This document shows positions 26,784 through 35,354 of a DNA stretch of 64,000 bases, piece after piece. The position numbers and the translations under genes are program-made. Source of the DNA: Arachnia rubra (GTDB taxonomy: Bacteria; Actinomycetota; Actinomycetes; Propionibacteriales; Propionibacteriaceae); contig NZ_AP024463.1 of NCBI RefSeq assembly GCF_019973735.1, positions 1,922,001 through 1,986,000 of the forward strand. The letters run 5' to 3'. Every line of letters begins with the position of its first letter. Within the stretch, counting starts at the first letter, position 1. Under the pieces are notes generated by a model, which saw only the letters and a program-made list of their open reading frames with translations, had not been told where the DNA came from and did no database searches.

Positions 26784-27538
26784 GCGTTTGCCTCCTCGGT
26801 GTGGGCCAGGATCTCGGCCAGGTGAATGGTCTTGACGCCCATATTCATGCGATGCATGATCCCGCCGATGTGCATCAGGCAGGCGTTGTCGCCGGTAACC
26901 AGGTACTCCGCCCCAGTCGACATCACATTGCGGGCCTTGTCAGCTCCCATCGCCACGGACACGTCCGAGTTCTTCACGCAGAAGGTGCCGCCGAAGCCAC
27001 AGCACTGATCAGAATCGGGCAACGGTACCAGGTCGATGCCGCGTACCGCATTCAGCAGCTGGTAGGGTCGGTCTCCGACGTGGGCGATACGCACCGAGTG
27101 ACACGTTGGGTGATAGGTGACGCGGTGCGGGAAATAGGCTCCGACATCCGTCAGCCCCAACACATCGACGACGAACTCGGTGAAGTCGTAGGTACGCTTC
27201 ACCAAGGCCTCAGAGGCTGCCTTCAACCCTTTGTCGCCAGCATGCTCAGCGAGCATCGGATGCTGGTGCCGGACTGCCCCGATGCAGGAGCCCGAGGGAC
27301 CGACGACATAGTCGTAATCCTCGAAGGCACGCACGTAGCTCTTGACGCTGGGAACAGCTTCCTTGAAGTAGCCGGTGTTCGTCAGCATCTGCCCGCAGCA
27401 GGTCTGCTCTTTGGGAAACACCACCTTGCACCCCAGGCGCTCCAGCACTTTGACCACCGCTATGGGCGTTCCGGGGAACATCGTGTCGTTTATGCAGGTG
27501 GCGAAGAGCGCCACCGTTTTACCCGTTCCGGGTGCCAT
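26780..27538 (-). CDS. lutA: Lactate utilisation protein LutA (cysteine-rich CCG domains)
   Basis: LutA is the cysteine-rich subunit that takes part in electron transfer from lactate. Two CCG domains are visible: CCGQMLTNTGYF near residue 47 and CCGFGGTFCVKN near residue 176, each preceded by upstream cysteines. 252 residues, the usual length. The start has GGAGAGAGAC upstream. First gene of the lutABC operon, adjacent to a lactate permease that brings in the substrate. Confidence 0.95.
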   Translation of the reverse strand: MAPGTGKTVALFATCINDTMFPGTPIAVVKVLERLGCKVVFPKEQTCCGQMLTNTGYFKEAVPSVKSYVRAFEDYDYVVGPSGSCIGAVRHQHPMLAEHAGDKGLKAASEALVKRTYDFTEFVVDVLGLTDVGAYFPHRVTYHPTCHSVRIAHVGDRPYQLLNAVRGIDLVPLPDSDQCCGFGGTFCVKNSDVSVAMGADKARNVMSTGAEYLVTGDNACLMHIGGIMHRMNMGVKTIHLAEILAHTEEANA

Positions 27539-27596
27539 GTCTCTCTCCTTAAACGACGAGGCAATCCTTATCGGTTTATTCAGTTCATTCGGTTTT

Positions 27597-27633
27597 CAGT
27601 GATCACAGGTGTCAGGACAGCACCTGGTCACTG
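27597..27633 (-). terminator. Hairpin at the end of the lactate permease gene
   Basis: CAGTGA-TCACTG and CAGGTG-CACCTG arms nest into an interrupted stem over the permease stop codon and the region before lutA. It could limit read-through into lutABC or stabilise the permease transcript. There is no strong T-run, so termination is uncertain. Confidence 0.4.
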
Positions 27634-29334
27634 GCTGACGGGAACCATCCAGCCAAGCACCGGGGTGGACATCAGTCCAGCCAGCAGGCAGAGCAGGAAA
27701 AGCAGGATGAAGCTCCACGCAATAGTCCGGCGCAGGATCGCCGATTCACTGCCTGCCAAGCCGATGGCGCTCGCGGCGATCGCCAGCGACTGGGGCGAGA
27801 TCATCTTGCCCACGACGCCACCAGAAGCGTTGGCTCCGACCAACAGCTGTCGCATCCCCTCCACACCGAGCATGGAGCCATTGCCGATCTGCTCACCGAC
27901 ACTCGATTGAAGGCCGGAGAACAAAATGTTGGCGGAGGTGTCCGAGCCAGTCACGTAGGTGCCGATCCAGCCGAGCACCGGAGCCAGGAAGGGATAGATC
28001 GCGCCTGCCCCGGCGATAAACATGCCCAGCGCCAGAGTCTGCCCGGAGTCGCCCATCACATAGGCCAGGGCAACCACCGATCCGATAGTGAGCATCGCAA
28101 ACTTCATTTTCACCACGTTCACCCACAGCTCTTTGAGCGCGTCCTTCAGGGAGACCCGGTAGATGGCGGCGGTGAGCAACGCGACGACGGCCAGCAGGAT
28201 GCCAGGAGTCGAGGCCCACTGGAACGTGAACTTCTGGTGCGCAGACGCCTTTCCGGCAGTGTCCATCAGCTCGCTGAGCCCAGGCCATGCGAAGGAGACA
28301 TCCCCTACTTTGAGGAAGTCCTTGACTGCAGGTATGGCGGCGATACCGAAGACCACAATGACCAGTAGGTAGGGCACCAGGGCCATGAAGATGCGACCGC
28401 CCGTGAGCCCGGAGGTGTCCGCAGCCTCCACCTTGACCTCCGCGGTCTCCAGTTCCCTATCCACAGGCTGCCCGATGCGTCCGACAGCCTCCGCTGCGCC
28501 CTGCGGCCTCCAGATCCGGGTGAAGACGATGGCCACGCCGACGCTGACCACTGCTGCTATCAGTTCAGTCAGGTTGTACAGCGGGCTGGCGGAGACGATC
28601 CACTTGACAATGCCGAAGGTCACACCGACCACCAGGCCAAACGGCCAGCACTCCTTGACCCCCTTCTTGCCATCCATGACGGCAAGAAGCAGGAACGGCA
28701 CCACGAGGCAGAGCATGGAGGTCAGCTGCCCGGTGATCGGGGAGATCTTGAGTACGTCGTCGCCGAAACCACCGACCTTCGCAGCCTGGATCACCGGCAG
28801 GCCGACCGCCCCGAAAGCGACGGGGACTGTGTTGGCCAGTAACGCGATCAATGCAGACCGGATCGGCGAGAAACCTATTGCCACCAGCATCGCCGCGGCG
28901 ATGGCGACTGGGGCGCCAAAGCCTGCGAGAGCCTCCAGGAGACCACCGAAACAGAAAGCGATCAGCAACCCCAGGACCCGGGGGTCATCGCTGATGAGGA
29001 AGAACGTGTTGCGCAGGTCCTCGAACCTGCCAGAGATGACGGTCACCTGGTACATCCAGATGGCCATCAACAGGATCCACACAATCGGGAACAGGCCATA
29101 GACGAAACCGTGGATGCTCGTGGAAATGGCCATCAGAGCAGGCATCTTGAACGCCAGGATGGCGACCAAGAACGCCAGGGCCCAGGACACAGCCCCGGCG
29201 ATATGCGCTTTCCAGCGCAGTGCCCCGAGAGTAACGAGCATGCACACGATGGGGATGACGGCCACCAGAGCCGAAAGCCACTGTGCACCCAGCGGGTCCG
29301 CAGAAGGCTGAAATACCTCCAGGAGGGATGACAT
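27628..29334 (-). CDS. lctP: L-lactate permease (LctP family)
   Basis: A 568-residue multi-span permease of the lactate permease family that imports L-lactate with protons. The start at 29332-29334 has GGAG eight bases upstream and gives MSSLLEVFQPSADPLGAQWL. Family segments visible: LEALAGFGAPVAIAAAMLVAIGFSP, ANTVPVAFGAVGLPV, the late TYVTGSDTSANILFSGLQ and VGANASGGVVGKMISPQSLAIAASAIGL. About 12-13 hydrophobic segments. It precedes lutABC, forming a complete lactate uptake and oxidation module; a FadR-type palindrome lies upstream. Confidence 0.95.
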   Translation of the reverse strand: MSSLLEVFQPSADPLGAQWLSALVAVIPIVCMLVTLGALRWKAHIAGAVSWALAFLVAILAFKMPALMAISTSIHGFVYGLFPIVWILLMAIWMYQVTVISGRFEDLRNTFFLISDDPRVLGLLIAFCFGGLLEALAGFGAPVAIAAAMLVAIGFSPIRSALIALLANTVPVAFGAVGLPVIQAAKVGGFGDDVLKISPITGQLTSMLCLVVPFLLLAVMDGKKGVKECWPFGLVVGVTFGIVKWIVSASPLYNLTELIAAVVSVGVAIVFTRIWRPQGAAEAVGRIGQPVDRELETAEVKVEAADTSGLTGGRIFMALVPYLLVIVVFGIAAIPAVKDFLKVGDVSFAWPGLSELMDTAGKASAHQKFTFQWASTPGILLAVVALLTAAIYRVSLKDALKELWVNVVKMKFAMLTIGSVVALAYVMGDSGQTLALGMFIAGAGAIYPFLAPVLGWIGTYVTGSDTSANILFSGLQSSVGEQIGNGSMLGVEGMRQLLVGANASGGVVGKMISPQSLAIAASAIGLAGSESAILRRTIAWSFILLFLLCLLAGLMSTPVLGWMVPVSQ

Positions 29335-29691
29335 GTCGGGAACTCCATCGTCCAATCGGGCCCCAGGTCGGGCCCTCTTTGGTCCGACCATAGCACATCA
29401 TTGCGACGGGGTGTCCAGGGTTCTACGCAACGGTGTACAGGAATGCAGCCGTCGAGGAATTTTCTGTGAAGGCTGACGACAACCCCTCGTTCTCCTCGGG
29501 GGAGGAACGCTTTCAGGGTGAGCGGCGCGGAGAAAGATTTGCCGGCGAGACCATGTCGCCCCGGGACGGATGGTTGCAGCACTGGACAGCTTGCGAAACC
29601 TGGTACGACCGCGCCGTGAGCAACACTGGACTCAGGCACGGCCGCCCCAGGGCACGAAACCGCCAAGCGGGATCCGGCATACGGAATCAGC
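29335..29691. other. Intergenic region upstream of lactate permease
   Basis: About 350 bases between the permease start and the end of the methyltransferase gene. It holds the permease promoter region with a FadR-type operator near 29380. Open frames here in other strands overlap neighbouring genes and show no recognisable protein; beyond the operator I see no further element. Confidence 0.4.
29380..29390. promoter_or_regulatory. FadR/LldR-type operator at lactate permease promoter
   Basis: TGGTCCGACCA is a palindrome of the TGGTC-N-GACCA form used by FadR-subfamily GntR regulators such as LldR/LutR of lactate genes. It is 46 bases upstream of the permease start codon. The FadR-type regulator encoded at 34642-35343 is a candidate to bind it, which is inference. 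Confidence 0.5.
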
Positions 29692-30447
29692 TCAGGGAAG
29701 CCGCGCGAAGACCACCACGTCGTCAAACCAGCGGTAGATGTGGCTGGTCTCCACGAAGCCGGCAGCCCGGAGGGCACTGAGATGGAATTCGAGACTGACC
29801 TTCACCGTAGGGGACTTGTCAGCCCAGCGCCGCTCCCATTCCCTGGCCTCGGCCTCCCATCCCGGCATGGAGCGCGCCGCATCCCACCAGGCGTCCCAGG
29901 TCATAGCGCCCGCTTCGATGGCGGAAAGCCGGAATCGTTCTCGCTCCGTCTCCGCCACCTCCCTCAGGAAGGACTCGGCCGTGTCATCGAAGTAGAGATG
30001 ATCGGCATTCAGGAACACCCCACCTGGGTTCAGCACCTGTGGAAGCGCGACGTAGAGCGCGGCCAGCTCAGCAGGGCTGAGCCAGTGGAGAGCCGTCGCG
30101 CTGACGGCCGCGTCGAACCGCTCCGGCCCCAGCTGCTGAGCCCATCCCGGATCAGCCAGGTCAAGGTCCACAAGACGCATCCTCTCGCCGTGCCGGTTGG
30201 TATCCCGGCCAAGGCGTAGCAGGATTGGGTCACGATCCACGCCCACCACCTCAGCATCAGGGAAACGATCCGCCACAGCGTCACAAAGGGAGCCGGGACC
30301 GCATCCCAGATCCAGCACCCGTAGCGGCCGGTCCTGAGGCTTCACGGCAGCCAGTACCTCCAGCATCGCCCGCACCCGCTGGTCACGGAACTCGATGAAG
30401 GCGGTCTGCTGGGCATGCCAGGCAGCCAGTAGTTCTTCTGGGCTCAT
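29692..30447 (-). CDS. Class I SAM-dependent methyltransferase
   Basis: A 251-residue methyltransferase. SAM-binding motif I is RVLDLGCGPGSLCDAVADRFPDAEVVGVDRD (around residues 42-72), and AAVSATALHWLSPAELAALY resembles trans-aconitate and related small-molecule methyltransferases. The start has a GGAGAAC upstream. It is nine bases after the ABC transporter ATPase gene and so seems to be the last gene of the cobalamin-riboswitch operon. Substrate unknown; a link to corrinoid metabolism is only suggested by position. Confidence 0.85.
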   Translation of the reverse strand: MSPEELLAAWHAQQTAFIEFRDQRVRAMLEVLAAVKPQDRPLRVLDLGCGPGSLCDAVADRFPDAEVVGVDRDPILLRLGRDTNRHGERMRLVDLDLADPGWAQQLGPERFDAAVSATALHWLSPAELAALYVALPQVLNPGGVFLNADHLYFDDTAESFLREVAETERERFRLSAIEAGAMTWDAWWDAARSMPGWEAEAREWERRWADKSPTVKVSLEFHLSALRAAGFVETSHIYRWFDDVVVFARLP

Positions 30448-30456
30448 TCGTTCTCC

Positions 30457-31221
30457 TTACTTCTCTGCTTCAGGGGTGAAGATCAGGTGCGGGCGCCCCT
30501 CATGTATGAGGCGGTGCACCCGCAGGTGGTAGATGGGCTCCAGAATCTCCGGGGTCAGGACCTCCTCCGGGGTCCCGCTGGCCACAACCTGCCCGTCGTT
30601 GATGACGAGCAGCCTGGTGCAGAACCGCGCCGCCAGGTTGAGGTCGTGCAGCACCATCACGACTGCACAGCCAAGCTCAGTGACCAGCCTCAGCAGAGCG
30701 AACTGGTGATGCAGGTCGAGATGATTGGTCGGCTCGTCCAAGAGCAGATGGCTGGCACGCTGGGCGATGGCCCGCGCCACCAGCACGCGCTGGCGTTCTC
30801 CGCCAGAAAGCTGGGTTATGAGCCGGTCCGCCAGATGCGTCGCCTGGACCTGCTCCAGGGCATCATTGATCAGCACCCGGTCCGAGGCGTCTCCGTATGC
30901 CAGCAGGGTACGGCTGGCTAGGCGGCCAAGGCCCACGGCGTCACGAACCTTGAGGGGTAGGGCTGTCTCGGAGTCCTGGGCGACCACGGCGACACGGCGC
31001 GCGATCTCCTTACGTGGGAGCCGGGAGAGGTCGTCCCCATCGATCACGATGGTGCCCCCGCTGGCGCGGAGTGCCCGGTTCAGGGCAAGAAGGAGAGTAG
31101 TCTTCCCCGAACCGTTAGGGCCCACCACCCCGACGACCTCACCCGGCTCAGCGGTCAGGTGGGCCCCCGCGAGCACCACCCGGCCGCCACGGGCCACACT
31201 GACCTGATCGGCGACAATCAC
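30457..31221 (-). CDS. ABC transporter ATP-binding protein, corrinoid/siderophore type
   Basis: A 254-residue ATPase of the FecE/BtuD class. Walker A GPNGSGKTTLLLALN, signature LSGGERQRVLVARAIAQ, Walker B LLLDEPTNHLDL and the switch histidine in VLHDLNLAARF are all present. GTG at 31219-31221 overlaps the preceding binding-protein stop (GTGA). It powers the FecCD-type permease encoded at 33369-34409. Because a cobalamin riboswitch controls the operon, the cargo is probably cobalamin or another corrinoid. Confidence 0.92.
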   Translation of the reverse strand: MIVADQVSVARGGRVVLAGAHLTAEPGEVVGVVGPNGSGKTTLLLALNRALRASGGTIVIDGDDLSRLPRKEIARRVAVVAQDSETALPLKVRDAVGLGRLASRTLLAYGDASDRVLINDALEQVQATHLADRLITQLSGGERQRVLVARAIAQRASHLLLDEPTNHLDLHHQFALLRLVTELGCAVVMVLHDLNLAARFCTRLLVINDGQVVASGTPEEVLTPEILEPIYHLRVHRLIHEGRPHLIFTPEAEK

Positions 31222-32225
31222 TTGCTTGCCGTTTTCTCCGCCAGCATGGCAGCGCCCTCGACAGAGAGCACGTTTGGTGGATCAGTGAGAACAAACGGGA
31301 CCACGACCACATGGTTGTCGATCACCGCTTTGAGTTGCTCAGCCCCGTTGTAGGACATGAAAGTCTGTATGGTCTCCTCATCGCTGGCCCCAGAAGAAAG
31401 CAGCACGATCCATTCCGGATTACGCGCCAGCAGGTCCTCCATGGAGCCGTCGAACACTCTGGAGGTGTTGCTGGCGTAGATGTTGGTCAGCCCGTTGGCC
31501 TCGAAGATCGGCTGAACCATCGAGGAACTGCCGTAGGCGCTGAACTTGGTTCCTCCCGCCAGCAGGTAGAGAGCCGCCCCTGTGCCCCGGCCTGAGGCCG
31601 CATCCGCTTTGATCTTCTCGACTTTCGCATGGATGTCCGAGATGACGGCCTGCGCCTTGTCCTGAACCCCTAAGATCTTGCCCAGATTGCTGACCTCGGT
31701 GTCGATCAACTCCCAGGACGCCTTGTCGACGGAGTACTCGGGGCAGTAGGCCTCGGGTGAGTAGAGCTGGACACCGGCTTTGGCCAGCTGCTCCCGTTCG
31801 ACTCCCTTGTCGTAACCGATCACCAAGTCAGCATGGGAGTTCAACACCGTCTCGGTGGCTATCCTGACCCCTCCCGTGTCCGTTTTTCCGGCCTCCACGG
31901 ACTTGATGGCGTCATACTTTGCCTGAAGCTGCGGAGCGGCCGCACCGAACTGAGCCTGCCCGGCACGCAGGGATATCCGCTCCAGCAAGCCGAGCGCATC
32001 CAGATTAGAGACCTCGGTGTCCCCCAGCACAAGGACCTTCTTGGGAGGGGCATCAAAATGGAGTTTCTGCCCACAGCTGACGATATCCAGAGGGTAGCCG
32101 CCCTCCGCTGAAGCGGCAGAGCTGGATCCTGCGCTCGGGCTCTGGGTCGCACGGTCTGCGGCTGAGGTCCCGCATGCCGTCAATAGGAGGGTAGCGGCCC
32201 CCGCCAGGGCGAGGAATCGTCTCAT
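31218..32225 (-). CDS. Periplasmic-binding lipoprotein (BtuF/FecB type), second copy
   Basis: A 335-residue binding lipoprotein with signal peptide and lipobox LLLTACG, a Ser/Ala-rich spacer, and the two-lobed helical-backbone fold of metal-chelate receptors (VLVLGDTEVSNLDALGLLERI, ADLVIGYDKGVER, SSSMVQPIFEANGLTNIY, VFDGSMEDLLARNPEWIVLLSS). It is clearly a paralogue of the adjacent gene at 32315-33346 and arose by tandem duplication. It sits last before the ATPase gene, overlapping it by four bases. Confidence 0.9.
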   Translation of the reverse strand: MRRFLALAGAATLLLTACGTSAADRATQSPSAGSSSAASAEGGYPLDIVSCGQKLHFDAPPKKVLVLGDTEVSNLDALGLLERISLRAGQAQFGAAAPQLQAKYDAIKSVEAGKTDTGGVRIATETVLNSHADLVIGYDKGVEREQLAKAGVQLYSPEAYCPEYSVDKASWELIDTEVSNLGKILGVQDKAQAVISDIHAKVEKIKADAASGRGTGAALYLLAGGTKFSAYGSSSMVQPIFEANGLTNIYASNTSRVFDGSMEDLLARNPEWIVLLSSGASDEETIQTFMSYNGAEQLKAVIDNHVVVVPFVLTDPPNVLSVEGAAMLAEKTASK

Positions 32226-32314
32226 GAATCACCTTTCAGATGGTTGTTGATCTTCGCTTCCCCAGCCACGGTCGGGCGCCCCCTCAAGCCACCCGACCAC
32301 GCCATGGGACACAA

Positions 32315-33346
32315 TCAGTTGTTTGCGATTTCCTGCGACAGCTGGGTGGCGCCCTTGACCGACAGGGTCGTCGGCGGGTCAGTCAGCGAGAACGGGACCA
32401 CCACGACCTGGTTGTTGGCCACAGCCTTGAGCTGGTCAGCGCCGTTGAAGGCCTTGAACGTCTCCAGTGTCTGCTCCTTGGTGGCCTCCAGCGAGAGCAG
32501 GACGATCCAGTCGGGATTCCGCTTCAGGATGTCCTCCATCGAGCCGTCGAAGACACGTGTCGTGGTGTCGTCATAGGAGTTCTTTAGCCCGTTGGCCTCG
32601 AAGATCGGCTGAACCATCGACGAGGTCCCATAGGCGTAGTAGTTGCTCTGGCCAGGAGTGATGTAGAGGGCGATGGCGGTGTTCCCCGCTGCCTTGCCCT
32701 TGGCGTCCAGGGCCTCGACGTCTTTCTTGCGCTTCTCGATCACGGAAGCGGCCTGGTCCTTCACCCCGAAGATCGAGGCCAGGTTGTTGACCTCGGTGTC
32801 GATCAGGTCCCACGTGGCGTGCTTGACGTCATACTTGGGGCAGAAGGACGCCGGCGAGTACAACTGCACCCCGGCCTTCTTCAAGGCCTCGCGATCCACG
32901 CCTTCGTCGTAGCCGATCACCAGGTCCACCTTGTTCTCCAGGACGACCTCAGTCGACACCTTCACACCACCGGTGTCGATGTTGCTGGAGGCCACTGCAG
33001 GGATCGCATCGTACTTGGCCTGCAGTTCCTCCTGACCGGTCCCGAAGTTCTTCTCCCCCGCGCGCAGAGAAAGCTTGTCAAGCACTCCGAGAGCATCGAG
33101 GTTCGGCAGGCTGGTGCCGTTGAGGATGAGGACCTTCTTCGGCGCGGCGTCGAAGTGAAGTTTCTCACCGCAGCTGTCCACCTCGGCAGGAAAACTTCCC
33201 TGCTGCGACGCACCAGCCGATGAGTCCGCCGCCTGGCTGCCGGACGCCGAGGCGGTGGCACTCTGAGAGGCACGTTCAGCAGCGGATGTGCCGCAGGCGG
33301 TCAAGGCGAGAGCCGCAACTGCGAAGGGAACCAGAAGTTTTCTCAT
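32315..33346 (-). CDS. Periplasmic-binding lipoprotein (BtuF/FecB type), first copy
   Basis: A 343-residue binding lipoprotein with lipobox LALTACG, followed by a Ser/Ala linker. It shares order and motifs with the neighbouring copy (SCGEKLHFDAAPKKVLIL, VDLVIGYDEGVDREAL, SSMVQPIFEANGLKN, FDGSMEDILKRNPDWIVLLSLE, VVVVPFSLTDPPTTLSV). It is directly downstream of the permease gene. Two binding proteins for a single permease and ATPase suggests different corrinoid or metal-chelate preferences. Confidence 0.9.
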   Translation of the reverse strand: MRKLLVPFAVAALALTACGTSAAERASQSATASASGSQAADSSAGASQQGSFPAEVDSCGEKLHFDAAPKKVLILNGTSLPNLDALGVLDKLSLRAGEKNFGTGQEELQAKYDAIPAVASSNIDTGGVKVSTEVVLENKVDLVIGYDEGVDREALKKAGVQLYSPASFCPKYDVKHATWDLIDTEVNNLASIFGVKDQAASVIEKRKKDVEALDAKGKAAGNTAIALYITPGQSNYYAYGTSSMVQPIFEANGLKNSYDDTTTRVFDGSMEDILKRNPDWIVLLSLEATKEQTLETFKAFNGADQLKAVANNQVVVVPFSLTDPPTTLSVKGATQLSQEIANN

Positions 33347-33368
33347 GAGTTTCCTATTCTTGTTGGGT

Positions 33369-34409
33369 TCAGAGACTGTGGCCCTGACGTCGGACCAGCA
33401 GCACCAGCCAAGGCGCCCCGATCAGGCCAGTGACGACACCGATGGGAACCTCGGCAGGAGCGAATGCAATGCGGGCGAAGGCATCAGCCCAGACGAGGAA
33501 AAGCCCTGCCGCGAGAGCTGACCCGAGCACGAGGAGCCGGTGGGCAGGACCTATCAGGGACCGGACAAGATGAGGCACCACAAGTCCGACGAACCCGATC
33601 CCGCCCGCGGTGGCAACAGCCAGGGCGATAGCGGCGGAAACCGGGATCAGGAGAAGGATGCGCGCTCGGGCAGGTTCGACCCCCACAGCCTGAGCGGTGC
33701 GATCACCACTGGCCAGGGCATCCAGAATCGGCCCGCAGAGGACCATCAGGATGGTGAGCAACAGTGCAGCAACCGTGATCACGGGGATCGACTCCCAGCC
33801 GACCCGCGCCAGGGAACCAAGAGTCCAGAACATCACGGCACGGGCCGTCTCCGGCGAATCAGAGGAGAAGATGATGAGATTCGTGAGAGCTTGAAAACCA
33901 AATCCAACCCCCAGCCCTCCCAGGATCAGCTGCAGCGGCGACTGGGTACGGCCCGCGACAGCCAGCACGAGCAGGGTCGCCAGCAGCGCACCCCCGAAAG
34001 CCAGCAACCCGACAAAAGCCGCGGCGGAAGTTCCCAGGATAATGATAGCGAAGGCAGCGCCAGATGATGCTCCGGCGCTGACACCGAGCACATAGGGCTC
34101 GGCCAGAGCGTTCCGGACGACGGCCTGCAGCACCACGCCCGAGACGCCCAGGATCGCGGCGACGGCAACCCCAGCGATAATCCTGGGAAGCCGTGTGTCC
34201 CAGACGATGGCGTCAATGGAGCGGTCCCAGGTGATCTGGACATCAAGACCAGGGACATGACTGGCCAGAACCCCGATGACCTCACTCAGCGGCACCGCAG
34301 CGGCACCGATCGTCACAGTCAGGGCTGGCGTCAGCACCAGGGCCAGAGCCAGCAGGACAAGACGCAACCCAGCCTTGTCACGAGTCTGGAAACGAGTGGT
34401 GCTGGACAA
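33369..34409 (-). CDS. FecCD-family ABC permease, probable corrinoid importer (BtuC type)
   Basis: A 346-residue permease with about nine to ten membrane helices. FecCD motifs seen are WDTRLPRIIAGVAVAAILGVSGVVLQAVVRNALAEPYVLGVSAGASSGAA, LILGGLGVGFGFQALTN and GGIGFVGLVVPHLVR. The longest open frame begins at 34493, but that start is inside a cobalamin riboswitch; TTG at 34407-34409 with GGAAAG eight bases upstream is the better start and gives a normal length. First gene of the riboswitch-controlled operon. Confidence 0.92.
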   Translation of the reverse strand: MSSTTRFQTRDKAGLRLVLLALALVLTPALTVTIGAAAVPLSEVIGVLASHVPGLDVQITWDRSIDAIVWDTRLPRIIAGVAVAAILGVSGVVLQAVVRNALAEPYVLGVSAGASSGAAFAIIILGTSAAAFVGLLAFGGALLATLLVLAVAGRTQSPLQLILGGLGVGFGFQALTNLIIFSSDSPETARAVMFWTLGSLARVGWESIPVITVAALLLTILMVLCGPILDALASGDRTAQAVGVEPARARILLLIPVSAAIALAVATAGGIGFVGLVVPHLVRSLIGPAHRLLVLGSALAAGLFLVWADAFARIAFAPAEVPIGVVTGLIGAPWLVLLVRRQGHSL

Positions 34410-34461
34410 TGGGGTGGCTTTCCGTGATGGGCCGTTGCGCGCGGCCGGGTCGCTCGTCCCC

Positions 34462-34574
34462 GACAGCATTCGGACTCGGAAGAACTTCCTCACCGTTGCG
34501 CGTCAGTCCCGGATTCGCACCGGAGTTCCCTGGCGGAGACGGGAGGATTTTAACAAGAATCGAGAATCGCTGTC
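34462..34574 (-). promoter_or_regulatory. Cobalamin riboswitch (importer operon)
   Basis: On the minus strand the conserved core of the cobalamin riboswitch is present: GGGAACTCCGGTG, GCGAATCCGGGACTG, CGCAACGGTGA and the B12-box GAGTCCGAATGCTG. The closing P1 stem pairs GACAGC (34569-34574) with GCTGTC (34462-34467) exactly. It ends about 50 bases before the permease TTG start, with a GGCCG/CGGCC hairpin between that could hide the ribosome site. It should repress the importer operon when cobalamin is bound. Confidence 0.93.
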
Positions 34575-34641
34575 ACCTACCAGCCGGGGATTCACCCTGG
34601 CTGGGCTCTGCGCCACACGAAACCAGTGAGACAATGGCCGC

Positions 34642-35343
34642 ATGCTGCAGGAAGACGACCGCAAGGCGCATCAAATAGCGCTGGACCACATTGAGGCGTC
34701 GCTGCTAAACGGGGTCTACCAGGTCGGGGCGAAGCTGCCTCCCGAGCGTGACCTCGCCAGGGAACTGGGTGTCAGCCGCGGAGCCGTGCGGGAAGCCATC
34801 CGCATCCTGCAGGCTCAAGGGATACTAGAGTCACGCCCCGGGCCTGGGCGTGGTACCCGGATCATCGCCGGTCACACAGAGGCGCTGGGCCGTCTTTTCC
34901 GCCTACATCTGGCGCTTTCCCCCACGTCGGCAAGCGACCTGACCGACACCCGGGTGGCGCTGGAGCGTTCCACCGTGGCGCTAGCCTCCCGCCACTGGGA
35001 TGATGAGGCGCTGAACCGCCTGGGCACCCTGGTGGACCGGATGGACCGCGAAACCACTCTCGACCAGTTCAACGCGCTCGACACCGACTTCCACGTGGAG
35101 ATCGCCCTGACAGCCCACAACCCTTTCATCGGCGATCTGACGTCCGCCATCCGGCAGGCGATGCGCGCCCCAATCCGGGATGCCTCACTAGCAGTCGACG
35201 GCTGGCAGACGCTCCGGACCACCCTGTGCCAGCAGCATCGAGCGATCTTCAACGCGATCGAAAGCCGGAATGGAGATGAAGCGGCCACGCTGATGGAAGC
35301 GCACATCCGCACTGCATACCGGGCCCTCAAACTGGGAATCTGA
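34642..35343 (+). CDS. FadR-subfamily GntR transcriptional regulator
   Basis: A 233-residue regulator. The N-terminal winged helix (about residues 10-75) has the GntR pattern VYQVGAKLPPERDLARELGVSRGAVREAIRILQAQGILESRPGPGRGT; the C-terminal all-helical FCD domain (80-230) includes LTDTRVALERSTVALASRHW and ends in EAATLMEAHIRTAYRAL, with metal-site histidines. It is divergent from the corrinoid importer operon. A GT-N3-AC site (CAGTGAGACAA, 34624-34634) before its start could be an autoregulatory operator. Lactate genes are a plausible target. Confidence 0.9.
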   Translation: MLQEDDRKAHQIALDHIEASLLNGVYQVGAKLPPERDLARELGVSRGAVREAIRILQAQGILESRPGPGRGTRIIAGHTEALGRLFRLHLALSPTSASDLTDTRVALERSTVALASRHWDDEALNRLGTLVDRMDRETTLDQFNALDTDFHVEIALTAHNPFIGDLTSAIRQAMRAPIRDASLAVDGWQTLRTTLCQQHRAIFNAIESRNGDEAATLMEAHIRTAYRALKLGI

Positions 35344-35354
35344 GCCCAGACTCC

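Noticed and set aside
29133..29777. Minus-strand frame of 214 codons across the gap before the lactate permease
   Set aside because: Overlaps the start of the permease in another phase; sequence looks random.
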